DNA of 45,802 nucleotides from an uncultured Ruminococcus sp. (lineage in GTDB: Bacteria; Bacillota; Clostridia; Oscillospirales; Ruminococcaceae): the NCBI GenBank assembly GCA_947624255.1, contig CANQJO010000015.1, positions 1 through 45,802 of the forward strand, given 5' to 3'. Position 1 is the stretch's first letter, and each line of letters starts with the position of its first letter. Both the position numbers and the translations under genes were made by a program. The notes beneath the pieces were generated by a model, which saw nothing but the letters and a program-made list of their open reading frames with translations, was not told the origin of the DNA and ran no database searches. Below are positions 15,140 to 24,143 of the stretch, one piece after another.

Positions 15140-16192
15140 TTGAAATACATCAGACTAATAGCTGTACCGGCTCTTTTATCACTTATTATCACGGGCTGCA
15201 CAGGGAAAAAGACGAGCAGTCTTCCAAAGCCGCTGACTCCGGCAAAACCGATCGTTCCGCAGAATATCGTGTTTGAATGGCAGAAATACTATGTATCTGC
15301 ATTGAACGAATTTCAAGCCTCTCCGGATCATATAAGCGGAAGCTCTATGTTTGATCTGCGTGATCTTACGAATGACGGCACACCGGAGCTTATAATATCT
15401 CCGGATCAGTCACGTGATTCAAAATGCCGGATATATACCGTTGTTGACGGTGTTCTTACTCACATAGACGATTTGGGCAGCTGCGGCGTTTTCGGATATC
15501 TTCCCGAAAAAGGTCTGCTGAGCTATAATTATGACGGAACTGAATTTGCGCTGAATGAATTCTATTCTGTCAGCAATGAAAGCCTGACGAGTGAAGCGGT
15601 ATTCTACAACAATGAAAATGCGCTCTCAGACGGTGCTGTACTTACATACGAGCTGAACGGCGAGCAGGTTTCAATAACAGAATATGACGAGGCACTTGCG
15701 GCATATCTCGATCAGCCGTCACTTTCGATAGGGAGAAAATACAGCTTTTCAGACAGCTCAGTGAATGAGGCGATCCATCTCTCAGAGAGCTGGGGAGCAG
15801 TCCTCACCGATGAGCAGAAGGCTCTCTGCCGTGAAAAGCTTCTTGAGCTTGCATCATATTATGAAAATGATACCGCATTTGAGCTTTGCGACCTTGACGG
15901 GGATAATACCCCGGAGCTGATATTCTCAGAGGGATCTTCCGATATTTCGCAGTGCAGGATCTTTACCATAGGAGAGGATTCTCTTAATGAAGCAGATATC
16001 TATGCCGGTGTCAGAGGACGATTTTTCTTTGATACGGACAACAAGACGATATTCACTGCCGATATAACAGGTACGAATGCATGGAAACTCGGAGGGGATG
16101 TGCCCGATAATTACACGCCATCCTCCGGAGTTATGGAATGCGGCAGAAAATATATCATCACAGAAGAAGAAATTACAGCGGCACTTCGTTAG
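15140..16192 (+). CDS. lipoprotein with two internal DxDxDG-type repeats
   Basis: 350 aa. It has a type II signal peptide with lipobox ITGC (C20) and a proline-rich linker to about residue 42. Two homologous halves follow, each built around an aspartate-rich loop: FDLRDLTNDGTPELIIS (about 71-87) with CRIYTVVDG soon after, and FELCDLDGDNTPELIFS (about 253-269) with CRIFTIGE. Such D-x-D-x-D-G-x-PEL loops resemble calcium-binding FG-GAP/VCBS-like or EF-hand-like motifs and are common in surface proteins of ruminococci. The partner is unknown. The start codon is TTG at 15140; GAGAGGAG lies nine bases upstream, and an ATG at 15121 is out of frame. It ends 10 bp before radA, so the two are co-transcribed. 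Confidence 0.82.
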   Translation: MKYIRLIAVPALLSLIITGCTGKKTSSLPKPLTPAKPIVPQNIVFEWQKYYVSALNEFQASPDHISGSSMFDLRDLTNDGTPELIISPDQSRDSKCRIYTVVDGVLTHIDDLGSCGVFGYLPEKGLLSYNYDGTEFALNEFYSVSNESLTSEAVFYNNENALSDGAVLTYELNGEQVSITEYDEALAAYLDQPSLSIGRKYSFSDSSVNEAIHLSESWGAVLTDEQKALCREKLLELASYYENDTAFELCDLDGDNTPELIFSEGSSDISQCRIFTIGEDSLNEADIYAGVRGRFFFDTDNKTIFTADITGTNAWKLGGDVPDNYTPSSGVMECGRKYIITEEEITAALR

Positions 16193-16202
16193 GAGGTTTT
16201 AC

Positions 16203-17570
16203 ATGGCAAGATCACGAATTTCATACATATGCAGTCAGTGCGGATATGAAAGCTCGAAATGGAACGGTAAATGTCCCTCCTGCGGTTCATGGAACACATT
16301 TGAAGAGGAGACAGAGAAACCGCCGCTTCCCGGACGTTCATCAGCGCACAGTATAACCGATCTCTCTGACAGTATACAGGAGTTGAACAGCATTGATCTT
16401 GACAGCGATGTCCGGTATGATACCGGAGTCGGTGAGCTCAATCGTGTATTGGGCGGCGGTCTTGTAAAAGGCTCACTCGTACTTTTAGGAGGAGAGCCGG
16501 GCATTGGAAAAAGTACGATACTTTTACAGATATGCCAATACCTCGGCGCAGAACATTCGGTCCTCTACGTTTCGGGAGAGGAATCTGCCCGTCAGATAAG
16601 TCTGCGTGCAAAACGGCTTGACGTGGATACAGAGAATCTCTATATCCTGACGGCAACAGATGCGGAGGCTGTCGCTGAGACGATACGCTCTTGTCAGCCG
16701 GATATTGCGATCATTGATTCTATCCAGACGGTCAGCATCAGCGGAATATCCTCCGGTCCGGGAAGCATCACGCAGGTGAGAGAGTGTACAAATCTCTTTA
16801 TGCACACTGCAAAGGAGCAGGAGATACCGATCATCATTGTAGGTCACGTTAATAAAGACGGAGCTATTGCCGGACCAAAGGTCATGGAGCATATCGTTGA
16901 CGCTGTTTTGTATTTTGAGGGAGAACGCCACCAGAGTTTTCGTATACTCAGAGCGGTTAAGAACCGTTTCGGCTCGACCAATGAGATAGGCGTTTTTGAA
17001 ATGGCAGACAAGGGACTTCGTGAGGTGGAGAATCCGTCACAGATGCTTCTTTCCGGCAGACCGAGAAATGTTTCCGGAACGTGTGTCGCCTGCATCATGG
17101 AGGGCAGCCGTCCGATACTTGCTGAGGTGCAGGCTCTTGCGGCAAAGACTAACTATTCAGCTCCGAGAAGAATGGCAACAGGATTTGATTTTAACCGTTT
17201 GAGCATAATAATAGCTGTTCTTGAAAAACGTCTCGGAATATTTCTCGGATCGCTTGATGTTTACCTCAATATCGTAGGAGGCTTTAGTCTTGATGAGCCT
17301 GCAGGCGATCTGCCCGTAGCTCTTGCGCTGTACTCTGCCGTAATGGACAGGCAGATAGACGAAGGCGTGATCGCTTTCGGAGAGATCGGTCTGGGCGGCG
17401 AAATACGTTCTGTTTCACATATAAACCGGAGAATACGTGAGGCGGAGCGTCTCGGCTTCGGAAAATGTATCGTGCCCGGACACTCTATGAACGTGATCGA
17501 CAAAAATGAATATGCGATAGAGATCGTTCCTGCCGCTTCACTGAAACAGGCTTTCAAGAGCATTCAATAA
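16203..17570 (+). CDS. radA: DNA repair protein RadA (Sms)
   Basis: 455 aa, normal family length. RadA is a DnaB-like branch-migration ATPase in recombination. It has an N-terminal C4 zinc finger (C10, C13, C24, C27), a Walker A GGEPGIGKST (96-105), the RadA-specific KNRFGSTNEIGVFEM segment, and a C-terminal Lon-protease-like domain (VGGFSLDEPAGDLPVALALYSA; GEIGLGGEIR). The start at 16203 is fixed by AGGAGG six bases upstream and by the zinc finger at the extreme N-terminus; the frame is open upstream but has no RBS there. It follows the lipoprotein gene closely. Confidence 0.97.
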   Translation: MARSRISYICSQCGYESSKWNGKCPSCGSWNTFEEETEKPPLPGRSSAHSITDLSDSIQELNSIDLDSDVRYDTGVGELNRVLGGGLVKGSLVLLGGEPGIGKSTILLQICQYLGAEHSVLYVSGEESARQISLRAKRLDVDTENLYILTATDAEAVAETIRSCQPDIAIIDSIQTVSISGISSGPGSITQVRECTNLFMHTAKEQEIPIIIVGHVNKDGAIAGPKVMEHIVDAVLYFEGERHQSFRILRAVKNRFGSTNEIGVFEMADKGLREVENPSQMLLSGRPRNVSGTCVACIMEGSRPILAEVQALAAKTNYSAPRRMATGFDFNRLSIIIAVLEKRLGIFLGSLDVYLNIVGGFSLDEPAGDLPVALALYSAVMDRQIDEGVIAFGEIGLGGEIRSVSHINRRIREAERLGFGKCIVPGHSMNVIDKNEYAIEIVPAASLKQAFKSIQ

Positions 17571-17572
17571 AG

Positions 17573-17602
17573 CAGCACAGCACGTTTTTGTGCGGTTTTT
17601 TC
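17573..17602 (+). terminator. probable terminator of radA
   Basis: A short GC-rich stem (GCAC/GTGC, extendable with mismatches) is followed by GG and a run of six T. The stem is weak but the U-tract is good. Confidence 0.5.
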
Positions 17603-17637
17603 AGGGATTTTCAGAAATATACCGCTAATACCGATGC

Positions 17638-17666
17638 TTGACTTTTTTTCTCCCTTGTGATACAAT
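17638..17666 (+). promoter_or_regulatory. promoter of the glycosyltransferase pair
   Basis: TTGACT (17638-17643) and an extended -10, TGATACAAT with TACAAT at 17661-17666, spacing 17 nt, about 110 bp before the start codon. Confidence 0.75.
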
Positions 17667-17776
17667 GTCTACGGGACGGCTGTGCAACAGAAAGATATGC
17701 TTTCGTCCACTTCCTTGACTAACGAAATTTCTGCTCGTCATCTGTTTTGCCATTTGCATCGGAGGGTGGTATAACA

Positions 17777-20164
17777 ATGTTACACGTCTTTTTTCTGCTT
17801 GATATTGCAGCTTTTATAATTTTTTCCCTGATCATGATAAAGCTCCCCTCAATGCGAGTTTCTGACGATCCTCTGCCGCAGAATGATGCCGGAGTATTAT
17901 CAAAGCCGGCGAAAAAATTTTTCGGAAATGATTTGAACATTATCATCATCTCCCTTTTGATAATGATAATAAATACAGCCTGCACTTTCTTTAACCTCGG
18001 CATTTATGATCGTGTACCTGTTTTTGTGAGCGTTGTACTCTTCATTGAGACTGCTGTTTTTGTCCTGCGCCGGATATTCGGCTGCCGCAGCCTGTTTTTC
18101 CTCGGAGCAGCCGTTCTCGCCGCCGCTTTGCTTGAGCTTACGCTCTTTCAATTTCCGTCATACCGTTTTCTTGGCGGCTATGGAAAAAAGCACACGCTTT
18201 CTCCATTGGAGGCAAATATCACCGGAGGCGGTTCGGTGATCGACGATCATGACGGCAGCATCACCGTAAAAGGGCGTGATTACGCTGCTCTCACTTTTGA
18301 AAATGTGGATTGGGAGATAAATTCCATAAAAATAAATGCAAAAATGTCTGACGGTACATTAAGATATGATGCTGCCATAGACATTACGGATGAGACATCA
18401 TCTGAATACAGAATGAATATCGCCCACACCACATTGATAAAAAAGAATGACGATACATTCTATATTCCCTGTCAGTTTTCAGGCAAGGTCAGCTCGCTGA
18501 GAGTCAAATTTTCTGCCCTTGATGACAACGGCTCGCTTGTTGTCTCCGATATTTCCTTAAACGAGCCCATACCCTTTTCGATCTCGTATCTTCGGTTCGG
18601 AGCTATCGTACTTCTTGTAATGATCGTCTGTACGGCAGCATACACACCGGCTTTTAACAGATCGTTCTCCGAGAGTAAGTATCTCTGCCTTGTAATGACA
18701 TTTCTGACCACTGCCGCATTTATCGGAGCTGCATTTTTCCTCATAATGTCAAAAATGAGCAATGAGGATATCCTCAATGAATGGAAGCTGAACGAGGGCA
18801 ACCAGATAACGCAGGAGCTTGTCGATGCTTTTGAACACAGGCAGATCTCCCTGCTTGAAAAGCCCTCAGGATCTCTGCTCGATCTGAACGATCCCTATGA
18901 CTGGACTGAAAGAAGACAGGCAAATGCGGATTATTTATGGGATCATGTTCTTTACAACGGAAAATACTACTCTTATTACGGAATAGCTCCGGTGATACTT
19001 CTGTTCCTCCCATATCACCTTATCACAGGTCATTATTTTTCGACTGCATTTGCTGTGCTGATCTTCTCGGTCATCGGCATTATTTTCCTTGCGATGACAT
19101 ATTTTGCCGTCATACGGCGATGGTTCGGCAGCCTTTCCGCCGGGTGCGTTTGGGCAGGACTTATTATTATTCTTAGCTCCTGCGGCATATGGTTCTGCAC
19201 GGGAAGACCTCTTTTCTACGAGATCTCTATCTCCTCCGGCTTTGCATTTGTCTGTGCAAGCGCATATTTTCTGATCTCATCTGAAACGCTTTCCAAGGGC
19301 AAAAAGCTCTCTCTCACGAAAACTGCCCTTGCCTCATTGTTTTCCGGCATTGCTGTGCTCTGCCGACCTACATTGGCGGTATATTCGATATGCATGGTGA
19401 TATTTTTCATCACCGGTATCCCGAAAGCTGCGTATATTCCAAATGAGGAACAGCTCATAAAAAAGCCTCGCCGCAGGATAGCATATCTCGCCTGTGCGGC
19501 TTTTCCGCTGATGACACTCGCTGCCGTCCAGATGTGGTACAATATGGCAAGATTCGGTTCACCGTTAGATTTCGGCATTAAATACTCTCTTACGATAAAT
19601 GATTTCATACATTCGCAGTATCATACGCATTTCGTCCTCATCGGACTGTATAATTACCTGTTTGCAATGCCGTCGTTTTCGCTTGACTATCCGTTCATCT
19701 CCACACCATTCTCCGATCTCGACGTAAACGGCTACTATTTTCACGATGTCGGCAACACATCAGGCATCTTCTTTCTTGCGCTGCCTGTTTTTGCGTATCT
19801 CCTTGCTTTCCGTGCGTTGAAAAAACTCCCCGACAGAAAAACAAGGGCAAGGCAGATGCTTATTGCTCTCCCATGTGTTATAATGCCGCTTGCGATAATG
19901 TTCTCTATCTGGGAGAGCGGATATGCTGTGCGTTATACCGCTGATTTCTCGTGGCAGATCATCATGGGAGCTTTCACGATACTTTTCTGTTTATACTGCA
20001 ATACCGACAGCACAAAAAAATCATTTATAAGAAAATTTCTTGCATTCTCTGCGGTCTATGCGATCATTACAAACGGTATGCAGATCTTTGATTTCAGCTT
20101 CGATCGGAACGTTTTCCCCATGATGACGGGAAATTTGGAGGATCTCATCAAATTCTGGAAATGA
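17777..20164 (+). CDS. large polytopic membrane protein, probable GT-C glycosyltransferase
   Basis: 795 aa. A first group of membrane segments (about residues 1-140) is followed by an extracytoplasmic beta-rich domain of ~130 residues (about 145-275). About nine further membrane segments follow, with loops rich in aromatic residues. The loop containing NDPYDWTERRQANADYLWDHVLYNGKYYSYYG and the following PY-rich segment resemble GT-C (PMT/ArnT-like) enzymes that use polyprenyl-phosphate sugars. The assignment rests mainly on topology and on the next gene, a GtrB-like GT2. The start at 17777 is chosen for GGAGGGTGG upstream and the hydrophobic N-terminus; an ATG ten codons earlier lies before this RBS. 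Substrate and acceptor are unknown; candidates are cell-wall polymers or surface proteins. Confidence 0.75.
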   Translation: MLHVFFLLDIAAFIIFSLIMIKLPSMRVSDDPLPQNDAGVLSKPAKKFFGNDLNIIIISLLIMIINTACTFFNLGIYDRVPVFVSVVLFIETAVFVLRRIFGCRSLFFLGAAVLAAALLELTLFQFPSYRFLGGYGKKHTLSPLEANITGGGSVIDDHDGSITVKGRDYAALTFENVDWEINSIKINAKMSDGTLRYDAAIDITDETSSEYRMNIAHTTLIKKNDDTFYIPCQFSGKVSSLRVKFSALDDNGSLVVSDISLNEPIPFSISYLRFGAIVLLVMIVCTAAYTPAFNRSFSESKYLCLVMTFLTTAAFIGAAFFLIMSKMSNEDILNEWKLNEGNQITQELVDAFEHRQISLLEKPSGSLLDLNDPYDWTERRQANADYLWDHVLYNGKYYSYYGIAPVILLFLPYHLITGHYFSTAFAVLIFSVIGIIFLAMTYFAVIRRWFGSLSAGCVWAGLIIILSSCGIWFCTGRPLFYEISISSGFAFVCASAYFLISSETLSKGKKLSLTKTALASLFSGIAVLCRPTLAVYSICMVIFFITGIPKAAYIPNEEQLIKKPRRRIAYLACAAFPLMTLAAVQMWYNMARFGSPLDFGIKYSLTINDFIHSQYHTHFVLIGLYNYLFAMPSFSLDYPFISTPFSDLDVNGYYFHDVGNTSGIFFLALPVFAYLLAFRALKKLPDRKTRARQMLIALPCVIMPLAIMFSIWESGYAVRYTADFSWQIIMGAFTILFCLYCNTDSTKKSFIRKFLAFSAVYAIITNGMQIFDFSFDRNVFPMMTGNLEDLIKFWK

Positions 20165-20173
20165 GGTATCTTT

Positions 20174-21133
20174 ATGGAAACTCTTTATATCGTTGTTCCC
20201 TGCTACAATGAGCAGGAGGTTCTTCCTGAGACATCAAAACGTCTTCTTGAAAAGCTCTGCGCACTCATTGACGGCAAAAAAATAACTCCCGAAAGCAGGA
20301 TCGTCTTTGTCAATGACGGCTCAAAGGACCGTACATGGCAGATGATCGAGGAACTTCACCAACAGGAGCGATTTTTTCAGGGCGTGTGTCTCTCACGTAA
20401 TATGGGGCATCAGAACGCCCTGCTTGCCGGACTGATGACGGTCAAGGATCACTGCGATATGACGATATCCATGGATGCCGATCTACAGGACGACATTAAC
20501 GCCATTGATGCTATGGTGGAGAAATATTATGCCGGATGCGATGTGGTCTACGGCGTGAGAGATAACCGTGACAGCGACACATGGTTCAAAAAATTTACTG
20601 CCGAGGGATACTATAAGGTAATGAAACACCTTGGAGCTGATATCGTCTTTAATCATGCGGATTTCCGCCTGATGAGCAGACGTGCTCTTGACGGCTTGCG
20701 ATCTTTTCCGGAGGTAAATATCTTTTTGAGAGGCATTGTCCCCATGATCGGCTATCCAAGCGATAAGGTCTTCTACAAAAGAAGTGAGCGTTTCGCAGGA
20801 GAGTCAAAATATCCTCTGAAAAAAATGCTCTCTTTCGCATGGGAGGGCATAACCTCTCTCTCAACAAAGCCGATACGAATGATCTCGATGGTGGGCGGCG
20901 GTATTTTTCTGGTGAGCATAATAATGCTGATATATTCTCTTGTGCGCTATTTTACGGGAGAAACCGAGATCGGCTGGACTTCGACCATCGTTTCTATCTG
21001 GGCAATAGGAGGGCTGCAGCTCCTTGCCATCGGTATAATAGGAGAGTACATCGGCAAGGTCTATCTTGAAACAAAAAATCGTCCGAAATACATCGTTCAG
21101 ACGTATCTCGGAGATGATGAAGAAAATAATTGA
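20174..21133 (+). CDS. GtrB/DPM1-like GT2 glycosyltransferase
   Basis: 319 aa. A cytoplasmic GT-A domain opens with IVVPCYNEQEVLPET, contains VNDGSKDRT (47-54) and the metal-binding DADLQDD (101-107), and ends with the family's HADFRLMSRRALD and RSERFAGESKYPLKKM motifs. Two C-terminal membrane segments (about 238-262 and 271-295) follow, with the conserved IGIIGEYIGKVYLETKNRP end. Such enzymes load a sugar from a nucleotide donor onto polyprenyl phosphate. The gene starts nine bases after the GT-C-like gene, giving a plausible two-step system: make the lipid-linked sugar, then transfer it outside. It ends with a strong terminator. Confidence 0.93.
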   Translation: METLYIVVPCYNEQEVLPETSKRLLEKLCALIDGKKITPESRIVFVNDGSKDRTWQMIEELHQQERFFQGVCLSRNMGHQNALLAGLMTVKDHCDMTISMDADLQDDINAIDAMVEKYYAGCDVVYGVRDNRDSDTWFKKFTAEGYYKVMKHLGADIVFNHADFRLMSRRALDGLRSFPEVNIFLRGIVPMIGYPSDKVFYKRSERFAGESKYPLKKMLSFAWEGITSLSTKPIRMISMVGGGIFLVSIIMLIYSLVRYFTGETEIGWTSTIVSIWAIGGLQLLAIGIIGEYIGKVYLETKNRPKYIVQTYLGDDEENN

Positions 21134-21141
21134 ATTATTGC

Positions 21142-21185
21142 AAGCACCGCACAAGCATATGACGGCTCTGTGCGGTGCTTTTTTC
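21142..21185 (+). terminator. strong intrinsic terminator after the GT2 gene
   Basis: AAGCACCGCACA (21142-21153) pairs perfectly with TGTGCGGTGCTT (21169-21180), followed by a run of six T. Confidence 0.93.
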
Positions 21186-21190
21186 GATTT

Positions 21191-21351
21191 ATACTAATTT
21201 CATTCTAAGAACCGTGCAAGATTTGCGAATGGACTGTGCCTTTTACAAGGAAAAGTGACGAAGCCATACTGACGTATGTCGAGTCACTTTGACACAGTAA
21301 AAGGTGCAGGATCTTCGCAAAGATTCTCGGGTTTTAGAGTGAAATTAGTAT
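21191..21351. repeat. palindromic repeat element, copy B (161 bp)
   Basis: The ends ATACTAATTTCA and TGAAATTAGTAT pair perfectly. Further arms are TTCTAAgAACCG/(CGGGTTTTAGA), TTGCGAA/TTCGCAA, CCTTTTAC/GTAAAAGG and AAAGTGAC/GTCACTTT, with CATAC-TGAC-GTATG at the tip. The element would fold as one long rod. Its last base is the first base of the complement of the pectate lyase stop codon (TTA at 21351-21353), so it directly abuts that gene's 3' end. It is similar to copy A at 10590-10745. Confidence 0.88.
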
Positions 21352-24116
21352 TACCTGCTTTCAACAAGGAGTTTTTTCATTGCGCAAAGATCAAATACAT
21401 TTATTATGCCGTCCTTGCAGAGATCGCCATTCTCCCCGTTTGTAAGCTCTCCGCTGCCAAGAAGCCATTTTCTCAGCATTACCGCATCGGCTATGGAGAA
21501 CTCTCCGTCATCGTTGCAGTCGCCTATCACTTTCGGAGGTTCGACCGCTTCGATCACCCAGCTTTGGCATGAGTTTCCGTTCAACTCCCATTGACGGATA
21601 TTTCCGCCGGATCCGGCATCACTTGCCTCAATACCCTTTGTATACCTTCCCGTGGCCTTGTTGTATGAAGCCCGTGTAACAATGCAGTATGTTCCGTCGG
21701 GATTCTTCACGAAACGCATCATCTGCACATTTGTCTTTGTATCCGCTGTGCCGAGCTGTGCGTTATCCTCACTGATCGTGAGATACTTACCGCTTTTAAG
21801 TCCCGAAACAATGTAATAAAGATCACCCGTTGCCGGTTTCAGAGTCCATGTATTCCATGCGCCGGAGTTGTTATCACCGTCACCGTTTGCCTCCCATTGT
21901 TGTATATTTGCACCGTCCTCATCAGCACCGTCGGCGACTTCCATATACAGTCCGGAATCTGCGTTTTTGAACATATACGTTTTTTCCGTATCCATGATCT
22001 CGCCGGAGAATGTGACCTCTTCGAGGATCCAGTCCTGACACGCCGAGCCTGTTTTTTCCCAAAGTGCGCAGTTAGCACCTGCATCGGCTGAGGCTGAGGC
22101 GATCTCTACGTAGGAATCCGTATTATTTATCGGTCTGATCTTATAGCTGCCGTCAGAATTTTCCGTCAGCATGAATTTCTGATTGTTATTTGCTTTGTAG
22201 CTGTAAAGCTCGATATTGGTGCCGTTTTCGGTCTTTCCTGCCGTAACGTCAAGAACGTAGGTCTTATCCCCTGTCATGGACTGGATATAGTATGCTCCGT
22301 CACCGGCAGGAACGAATCTCCATGTATTTTGTACGGCAGCCTCTGAAGCTCCCCACTGCTGAATATTCGTACCGTTTTCAGCCGCTCCGCCTGCCACATC
22401 AAGATAAAGTCCGCTGTTCACGTTTTTTATCATGAAATATGCATCGACAGGTATCTCTGCCGGAGCTGCCGTACCCCAGCCTTCGTCAACTCCTGCCATA
22501 AACCCTGCAGAGGGCACACCTGCGTTTTGATAAACGGTGTAGTTTATTTTTGTCTGAGCTGACTGCGCTCCGCTGTAGCTGCTGCAATATGATTTAGCCT
22601 GCTCCGCCGTGAGAGCCTTATATGTATAATTTGAGGAGGGACGCCATGTGCAGGGCTGCGCTGTGCTGTTTGAGTCTCCGCCCTGCTTTGTACGCTGACA
22701 GCCGGAAAACGTTGAGCCTGTCTCGGAGTAATATCCGCAAAGCTCGACCTTATCCCAGTCGCAGATAACATTTCCGCCATTTTCATAAACGCAGTTTTCG
22801 GCGAAAATTTTACATTCGGAAATGACTGTATATGCCATACTGAAATTATTCACATAGTTGTTCAGGGAGTGGAAATATCCCCAGCGCATAAGTCCCGGAC
22901 CTCTTGTATTTGTATCGTTGAATTTGTTGGAGATCAGCGACATATGCGGATAGTTGCCGTACTGCTCACGGAGATCCTTGCCGTCCGCAGGATATCCCAG
23001 TATGAGTCCGTACTTGTGCGAACCGAACGAGCAGTCCGATACGGTGCAGAAATCGGCATCATAACAGCAGGCAAGGAATTTATCCTCGTCAACCTCTCCG
23101 TTGGAGGATTTCCCGTAGCCGTCATGTCCGACAAATGTTATGTGATCTGCCCAGATATTTTTTCCCGAGCCGAAATAAAACTGTATGGAGTCGTTGTTGT
23201 TTGAGTCCTTATCGTGTCTGCTCTCGAAATTTTTTATGATGATGTTGTCTCCCACACCGCTTTTTGAAGAGGTACAGAACTGCACATTATACAATGTGTG
23301 TGACTCATAACTGCCGATGATCGTCTTATTGTTGTGGAGGTATATTCTTCCGGCAGAGCACATATACCTCGTACCGTTGAGGTTCAGCTCGGTCACGGAG
23401 ATATCCTTCGTCACAACGATCGTATACGGTGTATCGGAGGTTGCGTATTTTTTCAGATCATCGAAATTGGTAATTTCTACTGTCTCGCCGAGAAGACCGC
23501 CGATATCGGCCGCCTTGACCTTGTCTCCGTCCTTGGAATATCCTGCAAAGCCCTGAAGTCCTGCCGGGTCAAGAAGCCATTGCTGTGAAACAGCTCCCGA
23601 ATATTCCGAAAGTCCGGCTGAGTTATTTTCCCATGTAAGGGCAAGATCGGGATCGGCATAGTTGACGATCTTGTAATGAAGATCATTGCCGTAGCTGTCC
23701 TTATCGGTGGGAATGATATACCAATACTGCGAATGATCGTTTTCATTGCCGAAGATAACGGTCTCTGCCCCGGGGGCTGCGGAGTAATCAAACGGCGTGA
23801 TAAGTCTTCCGGAGGACGCATTCACGATCTTATAGTATCCTCCGTTGGAATCAGCTCCGCAGTAATCTATACGCCACTGCTCCGAAAGAGAGCCGTTTTC
23901 AGCCGTAAGACCGAGAGACGATGTGTCCTTTGTATCCGATGCGGAAAGATTTGCAGAATCGTCATATGAGGCGATATTCATAAGCTGAGGGGCATAGTCG
24001 GCACTTACTGCTTTTGCATCAATGACGGTCTCCGAACTGACAAGAGGTATCGCCGTGAATGTCATTGCCGCCGATATCGCCGCAGCGAAACATTTTCTGA
24101 TAATATGTACATTCAT
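21351..24116 (-). CDS. cellulosomal pectate lyase (PL1) with ricin-type lectin modules and dockerin
   Basis: 921 aa, secreted (signal peptide about 1-35). Residues 42-190 form a ricin-B/CBM13-like module (repeated W and Q-W motifs). Residues 200-480 form a PL1 parallel beta-helix with the family's calcium/active-site segments DEDKFLACCYDADFCTVSDCSF (343-364) and NTRGPGLMRWGYFHSLNNYV (403-422); R405 and R411 are candidates for the catalytic base. Two further ricin-type modules follow (about 557-705 and 712-856, NIQQW and NIRQW motifs). A type I dockerin (about 862-918) has repeats GDCNDDGEFSIADAV and GDLCKDGIINVFDLC. It should cleave homogalacturonan by beta-elimination and dock onto a scaffoldin. 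It starts 27 bp after the galactokinase-like gene. The RBS is GGAG-type. Confidence 0.9.
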   Translation of the reverse strand: MNVHIIRKCFAAAISAAMTFTAIPLVSSETVIDAKAVSADYAPQLMNIASYDDSANLSASDTKDTSSLGLTAENGSLSEQWRIDYCGADSNGGYYKIVNASSGRLITPFDYSAAPGAETVIFGNENDHSQYWYIIPTDKDSYGNDLHYKIVNYADPDLALTWENNSAGLSEYSGAVSQQWLLDPAGLQGFAGYSKDGDKVKAADIGGLLGETVEITNFDDLKKYATSDTPYTIVVTKDISVTELNLNGTRYMCSAGRIYLHNNKTIIGSYESHTLYNVQFCTSSKSGVGDNIIIKNFESRHDKDSNNNDSIQFYFGSGKNIWADHITFVGHDGYGKSSNGEVDEDKFLACCYDADFCTVSDCSFGSHKYGLILGYPADGKDLREQYGNYPHMSLISNKFNDTNTRGPGLMRWGYFHSLNNYVNNFSMAYTVISECKIFAENCVYENGGNVICDWDKVELCGYYSETGSTFSGCQRTKQGGDSNSTAQPCTWRPSSNYTYKALTAEQAKSYCSSYSGAQSAQTKINYTVYQNAGVPSAGFMAGVDEGWGTAAPAEIPVDAYFMIKNVNSGLYLDVAGGAAENGTNIQQWGASEAAVQNTWRFVPAGDGAYYIQSMTGDKTYVLDVTAGKTENGTNIELYSYKANNNQKFMLTENSDGSYKIRPINNTDSYVEIASASADAGANCALWEKTGSACQDWILEEVTFSGEIMDTEKTYMFKNADSGLYMEVADGADEDGANIQQWEANGDGDNNSGAWNTWTLKPATGDLYYIVSGLKSGKYLTISEDNAQLGTADTKTNVQMMRFVKNPDGTYCIVTRASYNKATGRYTKGIEASDAGSGGNIRQWELNGNSCQSWVIEAVEPPKVIGDCNDDGEFSIADAVMLRKWLLGSGELTNGENGDLCKDGIINVFDLCAMKKLLVESR

Positions 24117-24143
24117 ACTCCAACACTCCTTATAGCTATAGAT

